Assembly (NCBI GenBank): GCA_026709225.1
Contig: JAPOTJ010000031.1
Coordinates: 1 to 37,054 of the forward strand
Source: Gammaproteobacteria bacterium
GTDB lineage: Bacteria; Pseudomonadota; Gammaproteobacteria; Pseudomonadales; Azotimanducaceae
Direction: 5' to 3'
Length of the DNA: 37,054 nucleotides
The notes beneath the pieces are model-generated. The model did not search any database. It saw only the letters and a program-made list of their open reading frames with translations, and was not told the origin of the DNA. Made by a program: the position numbers and the translations under genes. This document shows positions 6,222 through 13,472 of the stretch, in pieces. Each line of letters opens with the position of its first letter. Within the stretch, counting starts at the first letter, position 1.

Positions 6222-8618
6222 ATGCGAGCGGCGAGCAAGGTGCGCGATGTGCATTTTCACGATGTGGTGACCTTCTCCAAGAAAGTCTTTATTCCGCTCA
6301 CGCAGCTATGCCGTGATGTCTGCCACTACTGCACTTTCGCCAAGACGCCGAAGCGTATTGAATCGCCCTACATGCCGATTGATGATGTCTTGCGGATTGC
6401 CAGCGAAGGCGCGGTGCTCGGCTGCAAGGAAGCCCTCTTCACCTTGGGAGAGAAACCTGAGCTTCGCTATCGCGCCGCACGCGAGGCGCTTCAAGAGATG
6501 GGATTCAAAACGACCATCGAATACGTGCGACATGCGGCCGAGCGCGTGCTCGAAGAAACCGGTCTCCTGCCGCACGCCAATCCCGGCACGCTGACGCCGG
6601 ATGAGCTTCGTCGCCTGCGTGAAGTCTCGCCGTCGATGGGCATCATGCTCGAATCGCTTTCGAATCGCCTGACCGAAAAGGGCATGCCGCACTACGGCAG
6701 CCCGGACAAGGTGCCTGCCGTTCGCCTGCAAACACTCGAAGATGCCGGCAACGCATCGATTCCGTTCACCACAGGCATTTTGATCGGTATCGGCGAGACA
6801 CCGACCGAGCGCATCGAATCACTGCTCGCTATTCGCGATGTACATGATCGCCATGGTCACATCCAAGAAGTGATCGTGCAGAATTTTCGCGCCAAGCCCG
6901 GCACAAAGATGCATGCGGCACCTGAGCCGTCGCTGACCGACCTATTGTGGACAATCGCTGTGGCGCGACTCATTTTCGGCTCCGAGATGAGTATTCAAGC
7001 GCCGCCAAACTTAAGTCCCGGCGTGCTGCCACGGCTCATTGAAGCAGGCATCAACGATTGGGGCGGAGTGTCGCCGCTCACGCCGGATTTCGTGAACCCG
7101 GAAGCGCCTTGGCCGCACCTTGAAAACCTTCGCGAAGAAACGAAGGCGGCAGGCAAGCACCTCAAGGAGCGTTTGACCATCTATCCTGAATACGCTTCAA
7201 ACTACGGCAGGTGGGTGGATGCGGGGTTGCACGCACGGCTCCTTCGCACGATTGACGCGCGCGGCTTCGCGCGAGCCGATGACTGGAGTCCGGGCGATCC
7301 GGAATCGGTACCGCCGGAAACTGATCTTCAGCGCGTTACTTCACCCGTGCGTGGCGTTTCGCAGGGATTTCTTGACCTTCTCGATGCGGCGTCGCAGGGT
7401 CAGACGCTCAATGAAGCAGGCGTTGTGCGACTGTTTGCCGCCGAGGGTGATGAATTCAGTGCGCTTTGTCAGGCGGCAGACGAGGTGCGGCAGCGCGTCA
7501 ACGGCGAGACCGTATCCTTTGTGGTCAATCGCAATATTAACTACACGAACATTTGCTATTTCAAATGCCAGTTCTGCGCCTTCTCGAAAGGCAAGCTCGC
7601 CGAGAATTTGCGTGGGCGGCCCTATGATCTGGATGCCGATGAGATTGCACGCCGAGTCGCCGAAGCATGGGAGCGCGGCGCCACCGAGGTGTGTATGCAG
7701 GGCGGCATTCACCCCGAGTACACAGGCGAAACGTATCTCTCGATTTTGCAGACGGTGAAGCGCGCGGCGCCGAACATACACGTCCATGCCTTCTCGCCGC
7801 TCGAAGTCTGGCAAGGCGCGGCGACATCCAATATGCCGCTTGACGAATATCTCAGCGCACTGCGCGGCAACGGACTTGGCACCTTGCCTGGTACAGCAGC
7901 GGAAGTGCTTGATGATGAAGTCCGCGAGATTATTTGCCCCGACAAAATCAACACGAGTCAATGGCTTGAAGTCATGGAAACGGCGCACAAGCAAGGCGTC
8001 AACAGCACAGCCACCGTCATGTTTGGACACATCGAGCAGCCTATTCATCTCGCACGTCATTTCTTGAGGCTTCGCGCCCTGCAAGCGCGCACCGGAGGCT
8101 TCACCGAGCTTGTGCCTTTGCCGTTTGTGCATATGGAAGCGCCCATGTACTTGAAGGGCAGAGCACGAAAAGGCCCGACTTTTCGCGAGGCGATCCTCAT
8201 CCATGCCATTGCCCGCCTCGTGCTGCATCCCCACTTCCGCAACATTCAAGCATCCTGGGTAAAGCTCGGACACGCCGGATTGGAAGCATGCCTGAATGCA
8301 GGCTGTAACGACCTCGGCGGAACGCTGATGAACGAGAGCATTTCCCGCGCTGCCGGCGCGAGCCATGGTCAGGAGACGACGCCGCAGAAGATGATCGCAT
8401 TGATCGAAGCGACCGGGCGCCGCGCATATCAACGCAGCACCCGATACGGCGAAGTTTCCGAGGAACGCAAGCACGCGGGGCTCGCGGCAGGCGAATTGGC
8501 CGAACTGATCAATACACCGGCACGGAAGTACGAGCGCTCCAAGCAAGGCAAGCGGGCATTGCATCGCAATGCGGCTCGCGCTGAATCACGCGAGATGATT
8601 GCGAGCGACCGCGCTTGA
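6222..8618 (+). CDS. fbiC: FO synthase FbiC (fused CofG-CofH radical SAM)
   Basis: This two-domain radical-SAM enzyme makes the deazaflavin FO from tyrosine and 5-amino-6-ribitylaminouracil. With the first ATG it has 798 residues. The CofG half carries its [4Fe-4S] cysteines in CRDVCHYCTF (C30, C34, C37). The CofH half carries CYFKCQFCAF in the NYTNICYFKCQFCAFSKG stretch, followed by EVCMQGGIHPEYTGETY, a CofH signature. It is a single fused protein, as in actinobacteria, rather than the separate archaeal-style pair. Homology appears to start earlier than the ATG: codons 6114-6221 encode NLTHLIAKAESNGRL then CLALAEHKDLEALRAL, typical of the CofG N-terminus. That stretch has no ATG, GTG or TTG. 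See the finding on the cofC-fbiC junction. It is last in the operon and converges with an MFS gene 16 bases away. Confidence 0.93.
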   Translation: MRAASKVRDVHFHDVVTFSKKVFIPLTQLCRDVCHYCTFAKTPKRIESPYMPIDDVLRIASEGAVLGCKEALFTLGEKPELRYRAAREALQEMGFKTTIEYVRHAAERVLEETGLLPHANPGTLTPDELRRLREVSPSMGIMLESLSNRLTEKGMPHYGSPDKVPAVRLQTLEDAGNASIPFTTGILIGIGETPTERIESLLAIRDVHDRHGHIQEVIVQNFRAKPGTKMHAAPEPSLTDLLWTIAVARLIFGSEMSIQAPPNLSPGVLPRLIEAGINDWGGVSPLTPDFVNPEAPWPHLENLREETKAAGKHLKERLTIYPEYASNYGRWVDAGLHARLLRTIDARGFARADDWSPGDPESVPPETDLQRVTSPVRGVSQGFLDLLDAASQGQTLNEAGVVRLFAAEGDEFSALCQAADEVRQRVNGETVSFVVNRNINYTNICYFKCQFCAFSKGKLAENLRGRPYDLDADEIARRVAEAWERGATEVCMQGGIHPEYTGETYLSILQTVKRAAPNIHVHAFSPLEVWQGAATSNMPLDEYLSALRGNGLGTLPGTAAEVLDDEVREIICPDKINTSQWLEVMETAHKQGVNSTATVMFGHIEQPIHLARHFLRLRALQARTGGFTELVPLPFVHMEAPMYLKGRARKGPTFREAILIHAIARLVLHPHFRNIQASWVKLGHAGLEACLNAGCNDLGGTLMNESISRAAGASHGQETTPQKMIALIEATGRRAYQRSTRYGEVSEERKHAGLAAGELAELINTPARKYERSKQGKRALHRNAARAESREMIASDRA

Positions 8619-8634
8619 GGCGGCTGCCCGCAAA

Positions 8635-9927
8635 TCAGGCCGCCATCCGCATCACTCGTCTCACCGTGTCAAGCTGGATCGCCCGCACGGGCTTTTCATG
8701 CCGCGCTTGAACGGCGAATATCAACGGCAGCATGAACACGATGTTCAGCGCGAGGCTTCCGATGGCAACGACGAGCCACGTGATGCGCATGCCACCGAGT
8801 TCAAAGACAAAGCCAACCAGCGGCCCAAGCAGCGTGAACGCAAATCGAAAACCGAAGTTCGCAAGCGAGTTGACGGTGGCGCGAATCTCCGACGGAATGC
8901 GCGAATTGACCGCGTCACGCAGAAGAACAATGCCGAGTCCGCGCGCCAAGAAAATCAGAATGGCGGCAAAAAAACCAACCACCGGGCCAAAGAAGGCGAG
9001 GCCAAGATAGCCGACCACCGGCGCAAAGGCAATGAAGCCGAGCCGCGTCCACGGCGAACTGACACGCTTGACGAGGTTCGATGTCTGACCGGCAATGGCC
9101 GACACCAAGCTCAAGCACGCCCACAGGTAGCCGAAGTACTCAAGCGGGATGGCTTGCAACTGCCACTGCTTTTGCAGGAGCCAGACGACGAAAAAGACGC
9201 TCAAACTCCAGAATGCAAGGGCAAGAAAAGCGTGCCGCAGCAGCGGGCTCAAGGTCAGTACCAAGCGCAGGATGAGTGCGAAGTTCTCGCTGTGACGGCG
9301 GCTTCCGAGCACGCGGCGCGGCGGCTCGCGAACGAAGAAGCAGATCACGAATGGCAGCCAAGCGACAAAGGCTTGAATGGCAATCAACGCTTCGAGCGAT
9401 TGCAGGGCAAGAAATAGGCTTGCGAGCACGCTCGCGGCTGCGGCTGAGAGCGTGTCGAGCAGGAAAAGCCGACGCACAGCCTTGGGACGACGACCTTGAA
9501 GACCGCCGATAGCCAGCTCGGTGTCGTAGAGAAGCGCGAGGTCCGCGCCTGAAATCAAGCTGACGGCGACCGCCATGCACAGCTCGAATGCAACGAGCAT
9601 CCCGAAACCTTCGGAGAAGTAGAGCAGCAAAGTCCCGAACGCATAGAAGACGCTACCGATGAGCAGCGTACGCTTGCGTCCGATCAGGTCGGACAGGTAT
9701 CCGGACGGCACTTCAAGACTCGCCACTGCAAAGCCGAAGATCGCTTGCAGGAGCAGGATTTCTCCGAGATCAAGGCCGCGCGACTCGAAGATAGGCACGA
9801 TGACCGGCATGATCAGAGAAAAGACATGAAAGAAGCTCACGCCGATGACGAGCGCGAGATTGCGCCGCAAGCGCCGCTGCGCGTGCGTGGCGCTACTGCT
9901 GTCGATGTCAATGTGTTCGGCTGTCAT
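8635..9927 (-). CDS. MFS transporter, substrate unknown
   Basis: This 430-residue polytopic membrane protein has about 12 hydrophobic segments. Between TM2 and TM3 it shows SGYLSDLIGRKRTLLIGS, the major facilitator motif A (G-x-L-[SAD]-D-x-x-G-R-[KR]). A basic N-terminal tail precedes TM1, and a cytoplasmic loop in the middle (LQGRRPKAVRR) separates the two halves. It faces the F420 operon tail-to-tail, so co-regulation is not implied. A role in moving a substrate of the F420 enzymes is only speculation. The ATG at 9927 has GGA about 6 bases upstream. The only space for a promoter downstream of the strong terminator at 9953-9990 is 25 bases, so transcription probably comes through that structure. 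Confidence 0.85.
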   Translation of the reverse strand: MTAEHIDIDSSSATHAQRRLRRNLALVIGVSFFHVFSLIMPVIVPIFESRGLDLGEILLLQAIFGFAVASLEVPSGYLSDLIGRKRTLLIGSVFYAFGTLLLYFSEGFGMLVAFELCMAVAVSLISGADLALLYDTELAIGGLQGRRPKAVRRLFLLDTLSAAAASVLASLFLALQSLEALIAIQAFVAWLPFVICFFVREPPRRVLGSRRHSENFALILRLVLTLSPLLRHAFLALAFWSLSVFFVVWLLQKQWQLQAIPLEYFGYLWACLSLVSAIAGQTSNLVKRVSSPWTRLGFIAFAPVVGYLGLAFFGPVVGFFAAILIFLARGLGIVLLRDAVNSRIPSEIRATVNSLANFGFRFAFTLLGPLVGFVFELGGMRITWLVVAIGSLALNIVFMLPLIFAVQARHEKPVRAIQLDTVRRVMRMAA

Positions 9928-9952
9928 GTGTTTCCATATGCCTCGTTTGAAA

Positions 9953-9990
9953 AAGAAAGCCCCGGATTCTTGCGTTTCCGGGGCTTTCTT
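9953..9990 (-). terminator. Strong intrinsic terminator just upstream of the MFS gene
   Basis: A 14-bp perfect stem (9953-9966 with 9977-9990) containing a CCCCGG/CCGGGG core encloses a 10-base loop. On the minus strand it is followed by TTTC, completing a T-rich tail (CTTTCTTTTTC). It can end minus-strand transcripts arriving from the fau side. Because it lies in the probable leader of the MFS gene, it could equally act as an attenuator. Confidence 0.8.
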
Positions 9991-10310
9991 GGTGCGTATT
10001 CGCTTGTTCTATTGCTTCTCGCTCACCAAGGACTGTCCCGGAATACAGCTTGGGTCGACTCGTGCGGCATGACATCAACATCAACATCAACATCGATACC
10101 GACAGGGCGCACGCCCGTAGAACACAACCATGCGCTCGGCGTTGTCACCGTGATTTGCGCTGTCATTCGTCCGCGTATATTGAGGTATCGGGCCATGAGA
10201 CGATGTTTCTTGGTTGTTCTTGGTTTCGTTCTTCAGTGATTTGCGAGCCACTCGGCACACGACGCGCCAAGCAGGCACCGTATTGTACAGGGATTCGCGC
10301 GTGCGCGGCG
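9991..10310. other. Intergenic region with a hexanucleotide repeat and one small minus-strand ORF
   Basis: Between the terminator and an orphan reading frame there is no recognisable gene. A tract of four ACATCA-type units lies at 10072-10095. On the minus strand a 47-codon ORF (10023-10166) begins MTAQITVTTPSAW and reads the tract as alternating Asp-Val. It ends about 33 bases before the terminator, which is the geometry of a leader peptide, but it has no good ribosome-binding site. No tRNA or known sRNA was recognised. Confidence 0.4.
10072..10095. repeat. Hexanucleotide tandem repeat, four units
   Basis: The unit ACATCA is present three times in a row, followed by a fourth copy with one change (ACATCG). 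It is short enough to vary in length by slippage. It is located in non-coding DNA upstream of the MFS gene. Confidence 0.8.
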
Positions 10311-10436
10311 CTACGCAGCAGGGCGTCCGGCAATCGCTTCACGCAGCGCTTCCATAAGTTCTTCGACATGCGCAAGGATGCTGGGCAAATAGCCTATGTG
10401 CAGAAGTTTAGCAAAGTAAAACGGATTGTAGACGCT
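10311..10436 (-). pseudogene. Orphan protein C-terminus without a start
   Basis: Directly after an in-frame TGA (10437-10439), the minus strand encodes 41 residues that look like a real protein end: YNPFYFAKLLHIGYLP, then HVEELMEALREAIAGRPAA and a TAG. The amphipathic ELMEALREAI helix and lack of rare codons suggest former coding sequence. No ATG or GTG allows translation of the whole stretch. An internal TTG (in IGYLP) is possible but has no ribosome-binding site. The family was not recognised; it may be a remnant of a gene that once followed fau. Confidence 0.25.
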
Positions 10437-10449
10437 TCATTCGTCACGC

Positions 10450-11052
10450 TCATCCAAACCGTTTCGCCCTGTGTGAAAAGGCATGCAGTTTCGATTCAGT
10501 CACCACCGCATCAAGCGGCACATCCCATCGTGCACGGGGAATCTCGTCCGCTTCTTGACACGCATGGGCATAGCCGACCAGCAGCGGGCGTCGTGTCCCA
10601 ATGCTATTCAGATAGGCATCGTAATAGCCACCGCCTCTGCCGAGCCTCGTGCCAGCGCTATCAAATGCAACAACCGGCACAAGCATGATCGAGATCGACC
10701 ATGGCGGCGCGGCGGGCGCCACTCGTCCACCCGGCTCCCATATGCCCAAGCGGTTCAAGCGCAGTGCATATCCCTTTAAAAGTGCTCGAAACGTCATGCG
10801 GCGACGTTCGCCAATGACTGGATACACGAGTTCAGCACCGACTTGCCGAAGGCGAGCGATGAGCGCATCCGGGTCGAGTTCGCCATCTGTCGCAAAATAG
10901 CCCGAGACGCGACGCGACAGCAGAGCAAGTCCGCTTGACATGAACACGCGCGAAGCGTTCTGAGCGTGGCGCTGTTGTTCAAGATGCGAGAGGGCGCGGC
11001 GGCGCGCTCGAAACTCTCGCCGCAGGCGGCGGCGTAAGACCGTATCCGTCAT
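10450..11052 (-). CDS. fau: 5-formyltetrahydrofolate cyclo-ligase
   Basis: This 200-residue enzyme converts 5-formyl-THF to 5,10-methenyl-THF with ATP. The basic N-terminus LRRRLRREFRARRRALS, then YFATDGELDPDALI and the C-terminal signature GTRLGRGGGYYDAYL (phosphate-binding loop) are typical. It lies directly downstream of a 6S RNA gene and zapA, the conserved gammaproteobacterial order in which it is also called ygfA. It may be produced by readthrough of the 6S transcript, as in E. coli. The start ATG has no obvious ribosome-binding site. Alternative starts downstream would cut the conserved N-terminal helix. Confidence 0.93.
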   Translation of the reverse strand: MTDTVLRRRLRREFRARRRALSHLEQQRHAQNASRVFMSSGLALLSRRVSGYFATDGELDPDALIARLRQVGAELVYPVIGERRRMTFRALLKGYALRLNRLGIWEPGGRVAPAAPPWSISIMLVPVVAFDSAGTRLGRGGGYYDAYLNSIGTRRPLLVGYAHACQEADEIPRARWDVPLDAVVTESKLHAFSHRAKRFG

Positions 11053-11070
11053 TGCGACGGAATGAAGAAT

Positions 11071-11274
11071 AGAACTCCCGGGTGTGCCGCGCTCTGGCGA
11101 GCCCTGAACCGTATGGGATCAGGGCGGCGGAAGAACGAGTATCCCCGGCTTCCCGTGCCGAGTGAAGAAGGCAGCTCGGCGAAGGCGTGCACGCTTGGAC
11201 ACAAGACCCTTCCTCCTATCGTGTAATCACGGCTCAAGGGCGTATAACCAGCTCGCAAACACCCCAGGAGACTG
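11071..11274 (-). ncRNA. ssrS: 6S RNA (ssrS)
   Basis: The minus strand between zapA and fau can fold into the 6S shape. A terminal helix is formed by CTCCTGGGGTGT near 11262-11273 and ACACCCGGGAG near 11074-11084. Inner helices and a purine-rich bubble (around GATAGGAGGAAGGG) follow, with a distal CCGGGGATACTCG region and the pair CCCTGA/TCAGGG. Length (about 200 nt), strand and zapA-ssrS-fau synteny all match gammaproteobacterial 6S RNA, which binds sigma-70 RNA polymerase as a promoter mimic. The ends are approximate. A covariance-model search would settle the boundaries. Confidence 0.8.
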
Positions 11275-11279
11275 TTCGC

Positions 11280-11285
11280 AGTATA
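11280..11285 (-). promoter_or_regulatory. -10 box of the 6S RNA gene
   Basis: TATACT on the minus strand lies about 7 bases before the predicted 6S 5' end. The matching -35 region is weak. It lies immediately after the zapA stop codon. Confidence 0.45.
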
Positions 11286-11296
11286 GCCACAGTTTT

Positions 11297-11578
11297 CTAA
11301 GAATTGGCAGCTTCGAGGGCAGTATCGATGCGCCTTGAGAGGCTCCGCACCTTGGTTTGGCAACGCTCTCTCACTCTCCGTGCCTGCACATGATCAAACG
11401 CCGTCGACAAAGCGACCGACAAATACGCACGGTCGTGGGCACGCAGGCTGCCGATTCTAACGAGTTGCCAAGTCAAGTATTTGGCGGCTTCGGCCAAGTC
11501 TTCACGCTGCCCGTCTTCGCACTGAACTGTGTACTCACGGTTCAGGATGTTCAATACAAAAGGCTTCTCTTCGCGCAT
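11297..11578 (-). CDS. zapA: Cell division protein ZapA
   Basis: This 93-residue FtsZ-ring stabiliser starts MREEKPFVLNILNREYTVQC. The ILNREY strand and the following DLAEAAKYLTWQL helix match the ZapA globular head, and the C-terminal half is a long helix (RVRERCQTKVRSLSRRIDTAL) for tetramer formation. I chose the ATG at 11578 over the TTG at 11581, because GGAGG is 7 bases upstream of the ATG. That start overlaps the TGA of the upstream coiled-coil gene (TGATG), so the two are translationally coupled. It lies upstream of 6S RNA and fau. Confidence 0.9.
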   Translation of the reverse strand: MREEKPFVLNILNREYTVQCEDGQREDLAEAAKYLTWQLVRIGSLRAHDRAYLSVALSTAFDHVQARRVRERCQTKVRSLSRRIDTALEAANS

Positions 11579-11808
11579 CAATTCGCCTCCCCTGTTTTCT
11601 GTAGCCGCTGAATCAATTGATCTACGCGCTTCTTGGCATCCGATTGAATATCAAGCAGCGCCGTCTTCGATTCGCGCTCCTTGAGAAGCTGCGCGGTGAG
11701 CGAGTCCGTTAGCTGCTGCAATTCTTCACATCGGGTAATCAGCGCCTCGATCTTGGTTTCGAGCATCTCAAACGCGGCGAGCAAGTCCGCCTCCGACTTC
11801 TCCTGCAT
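11578..11808 (-). CDS. TIGR02449-type short coiled-coil protein (ZapB-like)
   Basis: A 76-residue protein, almost entirely one coiled coil: LLAAFEMLETKIEALITRCEE, then a QLTDSLTAQLLKERE heptad run, ending VDQLIQRLQKTGEAN. It resembles the TIGR02449 family, which sits next to zapA in many gammaproteobacteria and is thought to act in cell division like ZapB (inference from context and shape). The start at 11808 has AGGAG with 6-base spacing. The frame stays open to 11997, but the extra residues look like leader sequence. It overlaps the zapA start. Confidence 0.75.
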   Translation of the reverse strand: MQEKSEADLLAAFEMLETKIEALITRCEELQQLTDSLTAQLLKERESKTALLDIQSDAKKRVDQLIQRLQKTGEAN

Positions 11809-11990
11809 ACTGTACTCCTGTCCCTCGGAGAGAGGTTCGGGAGCATTGCCGTCTATGCCGTTTAGGCGCGTGCTCGTGTCTGACCAGAGCGTGACCTCGG
11901 GTGGCGAATCAGATTCTTGTGGCATCGGAATTACGGGGTGCGTGGGGTGGCGAAAACTATAGCGTAATCGCAACGCACACGAGTACACTA

Positions 11991-13472
11991 ATGGCAATTT
12001 TCACCTCACGAGACGCGGCATTGAATCGAGTGTTCCTGCGCGCCCTAGCTGGCGTGGTGCCACCAGAAGCGTTGATTCAAGGCGACACGGCGATGCGGCC
12101 CTTTGAAACAGATGGCCTCACCGCCAAGCGCGAACTGCCCGGTGCGGTGGTGCTTGCTGACTCAACGGATATGGTTCAGCGCGTGCTTCGCCTGTGCAAG
12201 GCGCATCGCGTCCCTGTCGTTGCGCGCGGCGCAGGCACAGGTCTTTCAGGTGGCGCCCGTCCGTTGCGCGAAGGCGTGCTGTTAAGCACATCTCGAATGT
12301 CGCGCATCATCGATCTCGATGCGAACAATCGCAGCGCCCGCGTGCAGCCCGGCGTCACCAATCTCGCCGTGTCGGAAGCAGCGCGGCCATACGGACTCTA
12401 TTACGCCCCTGACCCCTCCTCACAGCTTGCTTGCAGCATTGGCGGCAATCTCGCCGAAAACGCCGGCGGCGTGCATTGCTTGAAATACGGACTCACCGTA
12501 CACAACGTCACCGGCCTGACCTTTGTGACGATTGATGGCGAAGTCATCGAACTCGGCGGCGCACGGCTTGAATCGCCGGGCTACGACCTGCTCGCGCTAT
12601 TGCATGGCTCGGAAGGCATGCTCGGCGTGATTGTCGAAGCGCGATTGCGTCTATTACCCATGCCAGAGCACAAGTGCGTCCTGCTTGCCGGCTTTCCCGC
12701 GGTTGGCGCGGCGGCGAGGGCCGTCAGCCGCATCATCGCAAGCGGCGTGATTCCCGCAGGGCTTGAAATGATGGACAAGCTCGCCATTCATGCCGCGGAG
12801 GATTTCTCGGGCGCGGGCTATCCGTTGGACGCCGAGGCCATATTGCTCGTTGAGCTCGATGGCGTGCGGGAAGAAGTCACCGAAGTCGGGCGCAGTGTCA
12901 AGCAACTGCTGGTTGCGGAAGGAGCGACGCGCCTGACGACCGCTACTGAAGCCGACGCCATGCAGCGTCTCTGGCAAGGGCGCAAGGCGGCGTTTCCGGC
13001 GATGGGCAAGCTCGCGCCCGACTACTATTGCATGGACGGAACGATTCCGCGTGGTCAGCTTGAACAGGTGCTCACTCGAATCCAAGCGCTCTCACAGCAA
13101 TACGGTCTTGAGGTGGCCAATGTCTTCCATGCCGGCGACGGCAACTTGCATCCGCTGATCTTGTACGATGCCGCGCGCGAGCACGACCTGGAGAAGGCGG
13201 AAGCGCTCGGCGGGGAAATTCTCGAAGCGTGCATCAAGGCGGGCGGCACAGTCACTGGCGAGCACGGCGTCGGTGTCGAAAAGCTCGATCAGATGTGCAC
13301 GCAGTTCTCCGAATCCGAAATCGCGCAGTTTCATGCGCTCAAGAAGGCGTTCGACCCATTCGGGCTGTTGAATCCGGGGAAGGCCGTGCCGACGCTGGCG
13401 CGCTGCGCAGAACTCGGCGGCATGCATGTGCATGGCGGACGCTTGCCGCACCCGGAACTTGATCGGTTGTGA
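11991..13472 (+). CDS. glcD: Glycolate oxidase subunit GlcD (FAD-linked)
   Basis: The 493-residue FAD subunit of the membrane-associated glycolate dehydrogenase, which oxidises glycolate (or D-lactate-like 2-hydroxy acids) to glyoxylate. The FAD-binding PCMH domain includes VPVVARGAGTGLSGGARP and SIGGNLAENAGGVHCLKYG. The C-terminal FAD-linked oxidase domain has NVFHAGDGNLHPLILYD and GTVTGEHGVGVEK, which carry the conserved His residues. The ATG at 11991 fits the family N-terminus (MAIFTSRDAALN) but lacks a clear ribosome-binding site. The frame is open from 11901. The end overlaps glcE by 4 bases (GTGA). The gene is divergent from the zapA operon. Confidence 0.92.
   Translation: MAIFTSRDAALNRVFLRALAGVVPPEALIQGDTAMRPFETDGLTAKRELPGAVVLADSTDMVQRVLRLCKAHRVPVVARGAGTGLSGGARPLREGVLLSTSRMSRIIDLDANNRSARVQPGVTNLAVSEAARPYGLYYAPDPSSQLACSIGGNLAENAGGVHCLKYGLTVHNVTGLTFVTIDGEVIELGGARLESPGYDLLALLHGSEGMLGVIVEARLRLLPMPEHKCVLLAGFPAVGAAARAVSRIIASGVIPAGLEMMDKLAIHAAEDFSGAGYPLDAEAILLVELDGVREEVTEVGRSVKQLLVAEGATRLTTATEADAMQRLWQGRKAAFPAMGKLAPDYYCMDGTIPRGQLEQVLTRIQALSQQYGLEVANVFHAGDGNLHPLILYDAAREHDLEKAEALGGEILEACIKAGGTVTGEHGVGVEKLDQMCTQFSESEIAQFHALKKAFDPFGLLNPGKAVPTLARCAELGGMHVHGGRLPHPELDRL

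Noticed and set aside
7341-8564. 407-codon minus-strand ORF opposite fbiC
   Set aside because: It overlaps the CofH half of fbiC completely and shows no recognisable motif; long antisense frames are common in GC-rich genes.
10087-10278. 63-codon minus-strand ORF near the hexanucleotide repeat
   Set aside because: No ribosome-binding site, no domain and a composition like non-coding DNA; kept only as part of the intergenic description.
11049-11363. 104-codon ORF over the 6S RNA region
   Set aside because: The sequence is explained by 6S RNA structure and conserved gene order; the translated product has no homology features.
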